This document shows, piece after piece, positions 38,745 through 50,318 of a stretch of DNA of 64,000 bases. The DNA is from Roseomonas gilardii subsp. gilardii (lineage in GTDB: Bacteria; Pseudomonadota; Alphaproteobacteria; Acetobacterales; Acetobacteraceae). The stretch's first letter is position 1, and each line of letters starts with the position of its first letter. The position numbers were made by a program, and so were the translations under genes. A model generated the notes under the pieces. It was not told the origin of the DNA. It made no database searches and saw only the letters and a list, made by a program, of their open reading frames with translations. The DNA lies in the NCBI RefSeq assembly GCF_023078375.1, contig NZ_CP095554.1:2468501-2532500 (forward strand), written 5' to 3'.

Positions 38745-40037
38745 TCAGCCCGCGCCCATCCAGAACTTCACCGCCGACAGTGCGGCGATCAGCCAGACCG
38801 CGCCGGATACCTGCCCGCCCTTGCCGGCCAGGAGCTTGGTGATCGCATAGGTGATGAAGCCGATGCCGATGCCGGAGGCGATCGAGAAGGTCAGCGGCAT
38901 GGACAGCGCGGTGATGATGGCCGGCGCGTAGTCCGTGATGTCCTCCCAGTCCAGGTCGCGCAGCGACTTAGCCATCAGGCAGGCGACGAAGACCAGCGCG
39001 GGCGCCGTGGCATAGCCCGGGATGGAGGTCGCCAGCGGCGCCAGGAAGAGCGTCAGCAGGAACAGCACCGCCACGGTCAGGGCGGTGAGGCCGGTGCGGC
39101 CCCCGGCCTGGATGCCCGCCGCGCTTTCGATGTAGCTGGTCGTGGTGGAGGTGCCGAGCACGGAACCGATGATGGCACCGCCGCTATCGGCCAGCAGCGC
39201 GCGGCCGAGCCGCGGCACGGAGCCGTCCGGCCGCATCAGCCCGGCGCGGTGGGTGGTGCCGATCAGCGTGCCCGCATTGTCCAGCAGGTCCACGATGAAG
39301 AAGGTGAAGACGATCCCCGCCACGCCGAGGCCGATGGCGCCGGGGATGTCGAGCTGCAGGAAGGTCGGCGCCAGGGAGGGCGGCAGCGACACGACGCCAT
39401 GGAAGGTGGTCAGCCCGAAGGGGACGCCGAGCAGGGCCGTGACGAGGATGCCGATGATGATGCCGCCCGGCACATTGCGGGCGACCATCCCGGCGATCAG
39501 CAGGAAGCCGAGGCAGGACAGCAGCACCTTCGTGTCCGCCACATGGCCCAGCCCGACCATGGTGGCCGGGTTCGCCACCACCAGCCCCATGCCCTGCAAC
39601 CCGATGATGCCCAGGAAGAACCCGATCCCGGCGGCGATGCCGAGCTTCAGCGAAAGCGGGATGGTGTTGATGAGCCATTCCCGGATCCGCAGCACCGAGA
39701 CCGCGAGGAAGATGAGCCCGGACAGGAAGACGGCGCCCAGCGCCACCTGCCAGGGAATGTGCATGCCGCCCACCACGGCGAAGGCGAAATAGGCATTCAG
39801 CCCCATGCCCGGCGCCAGGGCGATGGGATAGTTGGCCAGCAGCCCCATCAGCGCCGAGCCGATGGCGGCGGCGAGGCAGGTGGCGACGAAGGAGGCCCCC
39901 TGGTCGATGCCGGCGGCGGCCATGATGTTGGGATTGACCACGACGATATAGACCATCGTCAGAAAGGTGGCGAAGCCCGCCATGATCTCCGTGCGCGGCG
40001 TGGTGCCGTGCTCGCGCAGCCGGAAAAGCGATTCCAC
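38745..40037 (-). CDS. NCS2-family purine permease (AzgA-like)
   Basis: 430 residues from GTG 40037, which begins VESLFRLREHGTTPRTEIMA, the usual opening. Twelve or so hydrophobic segments are present. LAPGMGLNAYFAF, GTSTTTSYIESAAGIQAGGRTG and the DWEDITDYAPA stretch near the end mark AzgA-type transporters. They import hypoxanthine, guanine or adenine with protons; which one is not certain. It follows bphP on the same strand with a 28-base gap. Confidence 0.88.
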   Translation of the reverse strand: MESLFRLREHGTTPRTEIMAGFATFLTMVYIVVVNPNIMAAAGIDQGASFVATCLAAAIGSALMGLLANYPIALAPGMGLNAYFAFAVVGGMHIPWQVALGAVFLSGLIFLAVSVLRIREWLINTIPLSLKLGIAAGIGFFLGIIGLQGMGLVVANPATMVGLGHVADTKVLLSCLGFLLIAGMVARNVPGGIIIGILVTALLGVPFGLTTFHGVVSLPPSLAPTFLQLDIPGAIGLGVAGIVFTFFIVDLLDNAGTLIGTTHRAGLMRPDGSVPRLGRALLADSGGAIIGSVLGTSTTTSYIESAAGIQAGGRTGLTALTVAVLFLLTLFLAPLATSIPGYATAPALVFVACLMAKSLRDLDWEDITDYAPAIITALSMPLTFSIASGIGIGFITYAITKLLAGKGGQVSGAVWLIAALSAVKFWMGAG

Positions 40038-40065
40038 GGTCCCGATTCCCCCTCGGTGTGATCCG

Positions 40066-42750
40066 TCATGTTTCCACGGCGGCGAAGGCGGGGGAAGCAA
40101 GCGCGATGCCGCTGTCCGCTCCGTCAGCCCGGCGCGTCGGCCGGGGGCGGTCGCGCAGCAGGGCGGCGATGCAGAGCTGGAGGTCGTCGGTGCCATAGGG
40201 CTTGCCCAGGACCGTGACGCCCCGGAAACGCTCCGGCAGGATGGTGGCGGCGTCGAAGCCGGTGGTGAACAGGAAAGGGATCCCCCGCTCCGCCAGCACA
40301 TCCGCCACGGGGAAGACGCTTTCCCCGTCCAGGTCCACATCCAGCAGCGCGGCATCGATCCGCGCCGAGACGGCGAGGCGGATCGCCTGGGCCAGCGCGG
40401 CGGCGGGGCCGACCACCACGGCGCCGCCATCCTCCAGCGCGCGGCTCACCTGCATGGCCACCAGGGCCGCGTCCTCCACCACCAGGATACGGCGCCCGGC
40501 GATGGTGCCCTGGGCGGAGACGGGCGGACGTGACATGGCGGTGGGCGAGGCGGGCGCCGCGCCCACGAGCTGCTTCAGCGGAATGGTCACCGCGCAGCGC
40601 AGCCCCGCCGGATCGAAATTCAGCTTCGCCTGGCCGCCGAGCTCATAGGAAAGGCCGCGCTCCACCACCGTCGAGCCGAAGCCGCGGCGGCGCGGCGGCT
40701 GCACCGGCGGCCCGCCGCTCTCCACCCATTGCAGGATGATGCGCTCGCCATCCATGCTCCAGGTGACGAGGACCTGCCCCTCCGGCACCGACAGCCCGCC
40801 ATATTTCGCGGCATTCGTCGCCAGTTCGTGCAGGGCGAGGCTCAGGGCCAGAGCCGCCTTCGGCTTCAGCCGGACTTCCGGGCCGTCGATGGTGACGCGC
40901 TGCCCGCCATCGTTGCGATAGGGGCGGAGTTCCTCCTCCGCCAGGGCGCGCAGGTCGGCCCCCTCCCAGCGCGTGCTGGTCAGCAGGCTGTGCGCCACCG
41001 CCATGGCGCGGATGCGCCGGTCGAAGTCGTGGACGAAGCCCTCCAGGTTGCCGGCGCCGCTCTTGGTGTGGCGCACCAGGGCCTGGATATTGGCCAGGGT
41101 GTTCTTCACCCGGTGGTCCAGCTCCGCCATCAGCAGGTCCTGCTGCGCCCGGGCGCGCCCCCGTTCCTCGGAGGCATCCTCGATCCGGCGCAGCACCACC
41201 TCCAGCAGGCTGAGCTGGAGCGCCTGCGCCGCCTCGATCTCCACCGCCCGCCAGGGCCGGGCGCGGCCATGCACCGTCTCCGTCCAGGTGGCGAAGGAGG
41301 CACGCGGCGAAAGCTGCCCGGGACCGGCGCCCGGCTCCACAGGCTTGTCCGGGTTGCCGGCCCAGTGGATGGTCCGCACCATCTCCGGCCGGAACCAGAG
41401 GATGTAGTCCTGCGGCGCGCGGCTCACCGAGAGGGCGAGGACGCCGCTGGCGACATCGGCGAAGTCCCGGGCGGGGGGATAGGCTTCCGGCAGGCGGTCC
41501 AGCGCCACGATCCGGTCCTCGGCGATGCCGCGCAGCCATTCCACCAGACCGCTGACCTGCTCCTGCGTCGGGGTCCGGCCCGCCGTGACGTATCGCCCGG
41601 AGGCCAGCACCGCCACGCCGCCCGCGTCGAGATAGTCCAGCAGGTTCGGCCGCTGGCGGATCAGCCCCTCGCCGAGTTCCTCCTCCTGCGCCATGACCTG
41701 TTCCAGATGCTCGTGCACCCGGCGCATGCGGAGGGCGTCCTCGTGGTCCTCGCGCTGCTCCAGCGTTTCGAGCTGCAGCGAGAACATCTGGGCGAAGAGC
41801 TCGCAGGCCGCGCGCATGGCGACAGGCAGGTGCCAGGCGGTCCGGTGGTGGCAGGCGATCAGCCCCCAGAGCCGGCCACCCTGCTGGATGGAGAGGGACA
41901 TGGAGGCCTGCACCCCCATGTTCCGCAGGTATCGCAGATGGATCGGCGAGACCGCGCGCAGCGAGCAGTCGGACATGTCCAGCGGCTCGCCCGTCCTGGG
42001 GCTGAGCGCGGGCATGAGCGGCTCCGGAATATAGTTCGCGTCCGGGATCAGCCGCATCCAGTTGCGCAGGTAGAGAGCCCTGGCCTGCCGCGGGATGTCC
42101 GAGGCCGGGAAATGCAGGCCGAGATAGGAGCCGATCCCCTCCGCCTTCGCTTCCGCCAGGACGCGGCCGGTGTCGTCGGGCTCGAACCGATAGACCATGA
42201 CGCGGTCGAAGCCGGTCATGTCGCGGATCGTCGCGGCCGCCGCCTCGCAATACTGGCTGGGGGTCGTGGCGCCCTGGAGGCTGCCGATCATGCTCTGCAC
42301 CAGAGCGAGCGTGTCGTCCTGCCGCACCGGGCCAGGCACGCCCCGGGGCTCGATCTCCACGATGATGCCGGCGGCGCTGTCGCGGCCCTGCAGGTCGAAG
42401 AAGCGGCCCGGCCGCAGCTCCACCGAGCTCAGCAGGCGGGAGCCCGCCTGGGGGCGGGGGCCGGCGGAATCCGATGAGGCCGGGGCGCGGAGGAGCCGGA
42501 TGACATCCGGTGGCAGAAGCAGCTTCGCCTCCGCTCCCAGCGCCTCGTCCAGCGGAACGCCCAGGAGGTGCTGCATGTCCCCGGCGGCCTGCAGGATGCG
42601 CAGCGTGCCCGGGTCCAGCACCAGCAGCAGCCCATGGGGCTGGATGGAGGCCGGGATATGGATCGGCTCGCGGTCGCAGTTGGTCGGGTCCGGGCGGCCG
42701 GGCAGGGCGCGGAGGTCGGGCAGGGGCAGGAAGGGCGGGGTCGTGGTCAC
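40066..42750 (-). CDS. bphP: Bacteriophytochrome hybrid HWE histidine kinase with C-terminal receiver
   Basis: 894 residues. The chromophore cysteine is Cys25 (DPTNCDREPIHIPASIQPHG). The PAS-GAF-PHY photosensory core covers about 20-510 and includes FPASDIPRQARALY and SPIHLRYLRNMGV. The kinase is of the HWE type, with its phospho-acceptor histidine in ELDHRVKNTLANIQAL at about 543, then the ATP-binding LALHELATNAAKYGG. A receiver domain begins at about 753 (RILVVEDAALVAMQ) with its phospho-acceptor in LLDVDLDG at about 803. It senses red and far-red light through biliverdin. It is coupled by ATGA to the heme oxygenase gene, which supplies the chromophore. The response partner is unknown. Confidence 0.93.
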   Translation of the reverse strand: MTTTPPFLPLPDLRALPGRPDPTNCDREPIHIPASIQPHGLLLVLDPGTLRILQAAGDMQHLLGVPLDEALGAEAKLLLPPDVIRLLRAPASSDSAGPRPQAGSRLLSSVELRPGRFFDLQGRDSAAGIIVEIEPRGVPGPVRQDDTLALVQSMIGSLQGATTPSQYCEAAAATIRDMTGFDRVMVYRFEPDDTGRVLAEAKAEGIGSYLGLHFPASDIPRQARALYLRNWMRLIPDANYIPEPLMPALSPRTGEPLDMSDCSLRAVSPIHLRYLRNMGVQASMSLSIQQGGRLWGLIACHHRTAWHLPVAMRAACELFAQMFSLQLETLEQREDHEDALRMRRVHEHLEQVMAQEEELGEGLIRQRPNLLDYLDAGGVAVLASGRYVTAGRTPTQEQVSGLVEWLRGIAEDRIVALDRLPEAYPPARDFADVASGVLALSVSRAPQDYILWFRPEMVRTIHWAGNPDKPVEPGAGPGQLSPRASFATWTETVHGRARPWRAVEIEAAQALQLSLLEVVLRRIEDASEERGRARAQQDLLMAELDHRVKNTLANIQALVRHTKSGAGNLEGFVHDFDRRIRAMAVAHSLLTSTRWEGADLRALAEEELRPYRNDGGQRVTIDGPEVRLKPKAALALSLALHELATNAAKYGGLSVPEGQVLVTWSMDGERIILQWVESGGPPVQPPRRRGFGSTVVERGLSYELGGQAKLNFDPAGLRCAVTIPLKQLVGAAPASPTAMSRPPVSAQGTIAGRRILVVEDAALVAMQVSRALEDGGAVVVGPAAALAQAIRLAVSARIDAALLDVDLDGESVFPVADVLAERGIPFLFTTGFDAATILPERFRGVTVLGKPYGTDDLQLCIAALLRDRPRPTRRADGADSGIALASPAFAAVET

Positions 42751-43382
42751 GCCGTCGCCCCGGCCGGCATGGCCAGCCCGGATTCCGCCGCGGCTTCGGG
42801 GCGGGACAGGCTGGAGGAAAGCCAGGATTCCAGGCGGTGGAAGGTATCGGCCGCCGCGCCGCAGGCTGCCCCGGCATCGGCGCAGTGAAGTTCCAGCGCC
42901 TGCCGGAAGCGGCGCCAGCTCTCGCCGGCCGGCCGGCCCAGGCTGGCATGGAAGGAGGCACCGCGCTCCGGTCCCAGGCCCAGCGCGGCCTCCGCGCGGC
43001 GCAGGATCACCTGCCCGCCAAGGGCGGAGCCTTCCAGCACATAGAGCGCGCCGAAGGCGGCGTCCCGGGTGGCGGGAAGAGGCGGGGGAGGGGCGAAGGG
43101 CAGCGCGGCCAGGTCCCGTGGCATCAGGCCCAGGGCCAGGAGGTCGTTCCGCAAAAGGGGCGTGCGCCAGCGTGCCGTGTCAGGCGGAAGGCCAGCGGCC
43201 TGCCAGTCGAAGCGGTCCAGCATCGCCTCCAGCGGTGCCACGATGCCCAGCATGGCCGACAGGAGGCGGGCATAGGCCGCGGGCGAGGCCAGGTGGCGGT
43301 CCAGGTCGATCCCGGTGTCGAGACGGGCGTGCAGGGCGGAGGTGGCGTCGCGCAACGCCGTCAGGACGTGGGGTGAGGTCAA
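42747..43382 (-). CDS. bphO: Biliverdin-producing heme oxygenase
   Basis: 211 residues. The heme ligand is probably His18 in SALHARLD, and the distal helix carries YVLEGSALGGQVI, the conserved glycine-rich segment. The enzyme splits heme with oxygen to biliverdin, carbon monoxide and iron. Its last codon overlaps the bphP start (42747-42750), the standard bphO-bphP operon arrangement. Confidence 0.92.
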   Translation of the reverse strand: MTSPHVLTALRDATSALHARLDTGIDLDRHLASPAAYARLLSAMLGIVAPLEAMLDRFDWQAAGLPPDTARWRTPLLRNDLLALGLMPRDLAALPFAPPPPLPATRDAAFGALYVLEGSALGGQVILRRAEAALGLGPERGASFHASLGRPAGESWRRFRQALELHCADAGAACGAAADTFHRLESWLSSSLSRPEAAAESGLAMPAGATA

Positions 43383-43506
43383 GCAGCCGTTTCCGGAGTC
43401 ACGATGCTTCCTTCACCGCGGCGTTGCACAGGAGACTGAAAATAGAGGCCCGTGGCCGCCATGCAAGGAGCGGCCGGGTTCCGCACCCGACAAGAAGGGG
43501 AGAGGG

Positions 43507-43537
43507 AAAAGCACGAAGGGCGCCTCACGGCGCCCTT
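43507..43537 (-). terminator. Rho-independent terminator of glnA
   Basis: AAGGGCGCC (43516-43524) pairs with GGCGCCCTT (43529-43537) around TCAC. Read leftward, a T-rich stretch follows the stem. It lies about 30 bases after the glnA stop codon. Confidence 0.7.
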
Positions 43538-43566
43538 CGCAGGTCTTCCGGCCCGGAAACGGGGGA

Positions 43567-45009
43567 TCAGGCGGAGTAGTACATCTCGAACTCGACCGGG
43601 TGCGGCACGTGCTCGAAGCGGTAGACCTCGTTCCACTTCAGCTCGATGTAGCTCTCGATCTGCTCCTTGGAGAACACGTCGCCGGCCAGCAGGAACTGGT
43701 GGTCGGCCTCCAGGGAGGTCAGCGCCTCGCGCAGGGAGCCGCACACCGTCGGGATGTCCTTCAGCTCCTCCGGCGGCAGGTCGTACAGGTCCTTGTCCAT
43801 CGGCTCGCCCGGATGGATCTTGTTCTTGATCCCGTCCATCGCCGCCATGGTGAGCGCCGCGAAGGACAGATAGGGGTTCGCGGTCGGGTCGGGGAAGCGG
43901 ACCTCGACGCGCTTGGCCTTCGGGCTGGTGGTGTAGGGGATGCGGCAGGAGGCGGAACGGTTGCGCGCCGAATAGGCGAGCAGCACGGGCGCCTCGAAGC
44001 CCGGGATCAGGCGCTTGTAGGAATTGGTGGAGGGGTTGGTGAAGGCGTTGATCGCCTTGGCGTGCTTGATGATGCCGCCGATGGCGAACAGGCACATCTC
44101 CGACAGGTCGGCATAGCCGTTGCCCGCGAACATGGGCTTCCCGTCCTTCCAGATGGACAGGTGCGTGTGCATGCCCGAGCCGTTGTCGCCATAGATCGGC
44201 TTCGGCATGAAGGTCGCGGTCTTGCCGTAGCTGTGGGCGACGTTGTGGACGCAGTACTTGTAGATCTGCATCTGGTCGGCCATCGTCACCAGCTTGCCGA
44301 ACCGGGTGCCCAGCTCGTGCTGCGACTGCGCCACCTCGTGGTGGTGCTTCTCGCCCGGCAGGCCCATCTCGATCATGGTCGAGAGCATCTCGGCGCGCAG
44401 GTCCATCTCGCTATCGACCGGCGGGACGGGGAAGTAGCCGCCCTTCACCAGCGGGCGGTGGCCCATATTGCCCTCGGGGTAGTCCTTCATGTTGGCCCCG
44501 GGGCCCTCGATGCTCTCCAGCCGGTAATGGCCGAAATTGCCGCCGGTGCCGAACTTCACGTCGTCGAACACGAAGAACTCGGCCTCGGCGCCGACCAGCA
44601 CCGTGTCGCCCACGCCGGAGGACGCCACATAGGCCTCGGCCTTCTTGGCGGTGCCGCGCGGGTCACGGGCATAGGCCTGGCCGGTCGAGGGCTCGATGAT
44701 GTCGCAGAACAGGATCAGCTGCGGCTTGGCCGAGAAGGGGTCCATGCACGCATTGGCCGTGTCCGGCATCAGGATCATGTCGGACTCGTTGATCGCCTTC
44801 CAGCCGGCGATCGAGGAGCCGTCGAACATGATGCCGTCCGTGAAGACCTCTTCCGAGACGGTCGAGACATGCTGGGCCGTGTGCTGCCACTTGCCCTTCG
44901 GATCGGTGAAGCGGAAGTCCACGTATTCGACGGAATTCTCCTTGATCATCTCCATGACCTTGGAGACGCCGTCCGGAACCCCCGGGGCTGCTGCGGGCTT
45001 CTTCGCCAT
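43567..45009 (-). CDS. glnA: Type I glutamine synthetase
   Basis: 480 residues. [18 protein letters not shown] is the usual early motif; [27 protein letters not shown] and NRSASCRIP are active-site and nucleotide-site motifs. The adenylylation tyrosine is at about Tyr409 in [10 protein letters not shown], so activity is probably controlled by GlnE. The enzyme makes glutamine from glutamate, ammonia and ATP. It follows glnB on the same strand by 136 bases, the usual alphaproteobacterial order. Confidence 0.97.
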   Translation of the reverse strand: MAKKPAAAPGVPDGVSKVMEMIKENSVEYVDFRFTDPKGKWQHTAQHVSTVSEEVFTDGIMFDGSSIAGWKAINESDMILMPDTANACMDPFSAKPQLILFCDIIEPSTGQAYARDPRGTAKKAEAYVASSGVGDTVLVGAEAEFFVFDDVKFGTGGNFGHYRLESIEGPGANMKDYPEGNMGHRPLVKGGYFPVPPVDSEMDLRAEMLSTMIEMGLPGEKHHHEVAQSQHELGTRFGKLVTMADQMQIYKYCVHNVAHSYGKTATFMPKPIYGDNGSGMHTHLSIWKDGKPMFAGNGYADLSEMCLFAIGGIIKHAKAINAFTNPSTNSYKRLIPGFEAPVLLAYSARNRSASCRIPYTTSPKAKRVEVRFPDPTANPYLSFAALTMAAMDGIKNKIHPGEPMDKDLYDLPPEELKDIPTVCGSLREALTSLEADHQFLLAGDVFSKEQIESYIELKWNEVYRFEHVPHPVEFEMYYSA

Positions 45010-45145
45010 CGTGTCCTGATCCTGTTCCCTAGAACGTGGCAGTCACTTCGCGGGCCGTCCGGCCCACGTTCCGCCGGCCGCCGGCGCCCGGCGGTTCCTC
45101 TCTGGACACCCGCCCCGGCAACCGGTCGCCCGGAATCTCAATCTG

Positions 45146-47216
<2,071 letters not shown>

Positions 47217-47308
47217 GACGGAGGAAGGGGAGGCGGGGCGCGCCAAACTTCGCGCGCGACCCCCGTTGACGACATCCCGGCCGGGCCTTACACCGCGCCA
47301 CACCGTGT

Positions 47309-47385
47309 GGCGGCCTTAGCTCAGTCGGTAGAGCGCCAGGTTGTGGTCTTGGATGTCACGGGTTCGAATCCCGTAGGTCGCCCCA
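47309..47385 (+). tRNA. tRNA-His (GTG anticodon)
   Basis: A full cloverleaf. The extra 5' G (47309) pairs with C73, the tRNA-His hallmark. The acceptor stem GCGGCCT/AGGTCGC has one G-U pair. The D arm is TAGCTCAGTCGGTAGAGC; the anticodon loop TTGTGGT gives GTG at 47343-47345. The T arm is ACGGGTTCGAATCCCGT, and CCA is encoded at 47383-47385. It stands alone between the aminotransferase and the ubiquinone hydroxylase genes. Confidence 0.97.
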
Positions 47386-47492
47386 CCTTCTCCCTTCCCG
47401 GCCCCCTTTCATTCGGCATGGCTTCACCGAGATACCCTCCGTGCCGTTCCGGCCGGGACACGGGCATCCGGCGATCCGGGGGTTAGCGTAAG

Positions 47493-48701
47493 ATGCAGTT
47501 CGACGTGGCGATCGTGGGCGGCGGGCCGGTGGGCCTCGCCTTCGCGCGGGAAATGGCGGGCAGCGGGCTGTCGCTCGCCGTGATCGAGACACAGCCCGAG
47601 GCGCGGCTGGCCGACCCCGCCTTCGACGGGCGCGAGATCGCCCTCACGCATCTTTCGCAGGACCTGCTGCGCGCCCTGGACGCCTGGGACCGCCTGCCCT
47701 CCGGCGCGGCCTCGGCGCTGCGGGAGGCGAAGGTGCTCAACGGCGCCTCGCCCTATGCCCTGCATTTCGACGTCTCCGACCGGGCCGAGGCCGCGCTGGG
47801 CCAGCTCGTGCCGAACCACCTGATCCGCCGCGCCCTCTTCGCGGCGACCCGGGGGCAGGCGGGGCTGACCCTCCTGGCCGGCACCAGCGTCACCAGCGCC
47901 ACGATCACCCGCCAGGGCGCCCGGCTGGCGCTCTCCGACGGGCGGGAGATCGGCGCGAAGCTGGTGGTGGCGGCGGACACACGCTTCTCGCCCTTGCGCA
48001 AGGCGCAGCGGATCGAGGCCGATGTGACGGATTTCGGCAAGTCCATGCTGGTCTGCCGCCTGGAGCATGAGGGCGAGCATGGGCATGTCGCGACCGAATG
48101 GTTCGACCACGACCAGACCATCGCCATGCTGCCGCTGAACGGCCGCTGTTCCTCCGCGGTGATCACCCTGCCCAAGCCGGAGATCGAGCGGCTGGCCGCC
48201 ATGGACGGCACCGCCTTCTCCGCGGAGGTGACGCAGCGCTACCGGAACCGCCTCGGCGCGATGCGGCTGGTCAGCAGCCGTCACACCTATCCGCTGGTCA
48301 CGACCTTCGCCCGCCGCTTCGTGGCGATGCGCTTCGCCCTGATCGGCGACGCGGCGGTGGGGATGCACCCGGTCACGGCGCATGGCTTCAACCTCGGCCT
48401 GCGCGGCGCCCATACGCTGGCGGAGGAACTACGCGGCGCCCTGGCGCGCGGCGCGGACCTCGCTCGGGCGGAGGCGCTGGACGCGCCGCTGGCGGCCTAT
48501 GAGAGCCGGCACCGCCGCGCGACCTGGCCGCTCTATGCCGGGACCAACCTGCTGGCGAAGCTCTACACGGACGAACGCGCCCCGGCGCGCCTCGCCCGCC
48601 ATGCCGCGCTGCGCCTGGGCAACCGGCTGACCCCCTTCAAGCACATCATCCGCGGCATGCTCATGGAAAGCGACGGGCCGCGCCCCTCCACGCGGGGGTG
48701 A
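47493..48701 (+). CDS. FAD-dependent ubiquinone-biosynthesis hydroxylase (UbiH/UbiM/COQ6 family)
   Basis: 402 residues. The N-terminal FAD motif is DVAIVGGGPVGLAFAREMAG at 4-23, and RFALIGDAAVGMHPVTAHGFNLGL is the second FAD motif, with the family's GDA signature. FDGREIALTHLSQ is closer to UbiM than to UbiH or UbiF in my recollection. These enzymes hydroxylate the ubiquinone ring using oxygen. Which position is hydroxylated cannot be decided here. The last bases run into the next gene's ribosome binding site. Confidence 0.85.
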   Translation: MQFDVAIVGGGPVGLAFAREMAGSGLSLAVIETQPEARLADPAFDGREIALTHLSQDLLRALDAWDRLPSGAASALREAKVLNGASPYALHFDVSDRAEAALGQLVPNHLIRRALFAATRGQAGLTLLAGTSVTSATITRQGARLALSDGREIGAKLVVAADTRFSPLRKAQRIEADVTDFGKSMLVCRLEHEGEHGHVATEWFDHDQTIAMLPLNGRCSSAVITLPKPEIERLAAMDGTAFSAEVTQRYRNRLGAMRLVSSRHTYPLVTTFARRFVAMRFALIGDAAVGMHPVTAHGFNLGLRGAHTLAEELRGALARGADLARAEALDAPLAAYESRHRRATWPLYAGTNLLAKLYTDERAPARLARHAALRLGNRLTPFKHIIRGMLMESDGPRPSTRG

Positions 48702-48708
48702 GGCAACG

Positions 48709-49236
48709 CTGCGCCTGCTGCTGATCCGCCACCTGCCCGTGCCGGACGGGGCGGGGCGCTGCTACGGAAGCCTCGACCTCGCGGCACGGGCGGCGGAGCC
48801 GGAGGAGATCGCCGCCCTGCTGCGGGAAATCTCCCGGCTGCGGCAGCCCCTGCTCCTGAGCAGCCCGGCCCAGCGCTGCCGCGACCTCGCGCAGCATCTC
48901 GGCCCGGCACCGCGCCTGGAGCCCCGGCTGCGGGAGGTGGATTTCGGCGCCTGGGAGGGCCTGCCCTGGGATGCCGTGCCGCGCGCGGCGCTGGATGCCT
49001 GGGCGGCCGACCCGTCCGGCTTCACCCCGCCGGGCGGCGAAAGCATGGGCGATCTCCTGGCGCGGCTGGGCGCCCTGGCCGGGGAGCTGCGCCGGGCCGG
49101 CCGGGATGCCGTGCTGGTCACCCATGGCGGGCCGATGCGGGTGCTGCCCGCACTGCTGCGGGGGGAGGCACCGGACCTCCTCTCCCCCGCGCCGCGCTTC
49201 GGCGGAATGCTGCGCGTGGAACTGCCCGGCGCCTGA
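48709..49236 (+). CDS. Histidine phosphatase family protein, possible CobC (alpha-ribazole phosphatase)
   Basis: 175 residues if started at a CTG at 48709, with GGTGAGG five bases upstream. The catalytic motif LLLIRH at residues 3-8 lies before the first GTG (48739), so a normal start would lose the active-site histidine. REVDFGAWEGLPWD and VTHGGPMR are the other family motifs. Either CTG is used or a base is wrong just upstream. CobC removes phosphate from alpha-ribazole phosphate in lower-ligand synthesis. The cobalamin cluster begins 2.5 kb away, which supports that name but does not prove it. Confidence 0.65.
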   Translation: MRLLLIRHLPVPDGAGRCYGSLDLAARAAEPEEIAALLREISRLRQPLLLSSPAQRCRDLAQHLGPAPRLEPRLREVDFGAWEGLPWDAVPRAALDAWAADPSGFTPPGGESMGDLLARLGALAGELRRAGRDAVLVTHGGPMRVLPALLRGEAPDLLSPAPRFGGMLRVELPGA

Positions 49237-49331
49237 GGCGCGGCCGGTTTTCGCCCCGCTCCCCCTTGCCCTCTGGCCGCATCTCGCCTTCGTTCTCCGG
49301 CAGAAGAAGAACCTGCCGGAAAACCCCGTCC

Positions 49332-50318
49332 ATGCCCCCGATCCCACGCCGCCTCGCGCTGTGTTCCGCCCTCGCGGCGCTGGCCACGCCACTGGCTCCG
49401 CCCGCCTTCGCCCAGGCCCCCTGGCCCGACCGCCCCTTGCGCCTGATCCTTCCCTACACGCCCGGGGGCGGCACGGATTCCGTCGCCCGCGCCCTGGGCG
49501 CGCGCCTGCACACGGCGCTGGGACAGGCCGTGGTGGTGGAAAACCGTCCGGGGGCGGGCGGCAACCTCTCGACCGAGCTGGTCGCGACCGCGAAGCCCGA
49601 TGGCTACACGCTGCTGATGGGCAACCAGGGGCCCATGACGGTGAACCCGACCCTGTTCGGCAAGACGCTGAAGGTCGATCCGCTCACCGCGCTGGACCCG
49701 GTGGCGATGGTGGCGGAAACACAGCTCGTCCTGGTGGCCGGCCCCGGCACGAAGGCGGCGGACCTCGCCTCGCTGCTGGAGGAGGCCCGGGCGAAGAAGG
49801 GCGAGCTGAACTACGCCTCGCCCGGCAACGGCTCGGCAGGTCATCTGGCCATGGCCCTGCTGTTGCAGCAGGCGGGCGTGGAGGCGGTGCATTTCCCCTT
49901 CAAGGGCGCGGCGCCCGGCCTGACCGACGTGGCGGCGGGGCATATGGCGGTGATGATCAGCACGCTGCCCTCCGTGCTGGGGCTGGTGCAGGGCGGGGCG
50001 CTGCGGGCCCTGGCGGTGAGCGGCGACCGGCGCTCCCCCGCCTTGCCCGATGTGCCCACCGTGGCCGAGACGCTGCCCGGCTACCGCGCCACCGCCTGGT
50101 ACGGGATCCTGGTGCCGCATGGCACGCCGGAGCCGGTGCGGGCGCGGCTGGAAAGCGCGATCCTGGGCAGTCTCGACGCGCCGGACCTCGTGGAGAGTCT
50201 GCGCAAGGAAGGGGCGGAACCCTATCCGATGCGCGGCGACGCCTTCCGCCATTTCATGGAGGGCGAGAAGGCGCGCTGGGCCAGGGTGATCGAGGCGGCC
50301 AGGATCACCGCGGACTGA
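49332..50318 (+). CDS. TctC/Bug-family periplasmic substrate-binding protein
   Basis: 328 residues with a clear signal peptide (LALCSALAALATPLAPPAFA) from ATG 49332. WPDRPLRLILPYTPGGGTDS, VVENRPGAGGNLSTELVATA, and PFKGAAPGLTDVAAGHM are typical of Bug proteins, which bind carboxylic acids for tripartite tricarboxylate transporters. No TctA or TctB gene lies nearby, so it is an orphan. Its 3' end overlaps the opposing SGNH hydrolase gene by 14 bases. Confidence 0.88.
   Translation: MPPIPRRLALCSALAALATPLAPPAFAQAPWPDRPLRLILPYTPGGGTDSVARALGARLHTALGQAVVVENRPGAGGNLSTELVATAKPDGYTLLMGNQGPMTVNPTLFGKTLKVDPLTALDPVAMVAETQLVLVAGPGTKAADLASLLEEARAKKGELNYASPGNGSAGHLAMALLLQQAGVEAVHFPFKGAAPGLTDVAAGHMAVMISTLPSVLGLVQGGALRALAVSGDRRSPALPDVPTVAETLPGYRATAWYGILVPHGTPEPVRARLESAILGSLDAPDLVESLRKEGAEPYPMRGDAFRHFMEGEKARWARVIEAARITAD

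Noticed and set aside
47309-47385. tRNA-His as an integration site
   Set aside because: No direct repeat of the tRNA 3' end and no integrase or foreign-looking genes follow it; housekeeping genes lie on both sides.
49332-50318. Complete tripartite tricarboxylate transporter
   Set aside because: Only the binding protein is present; no TctA or TctB gene lies in the window.
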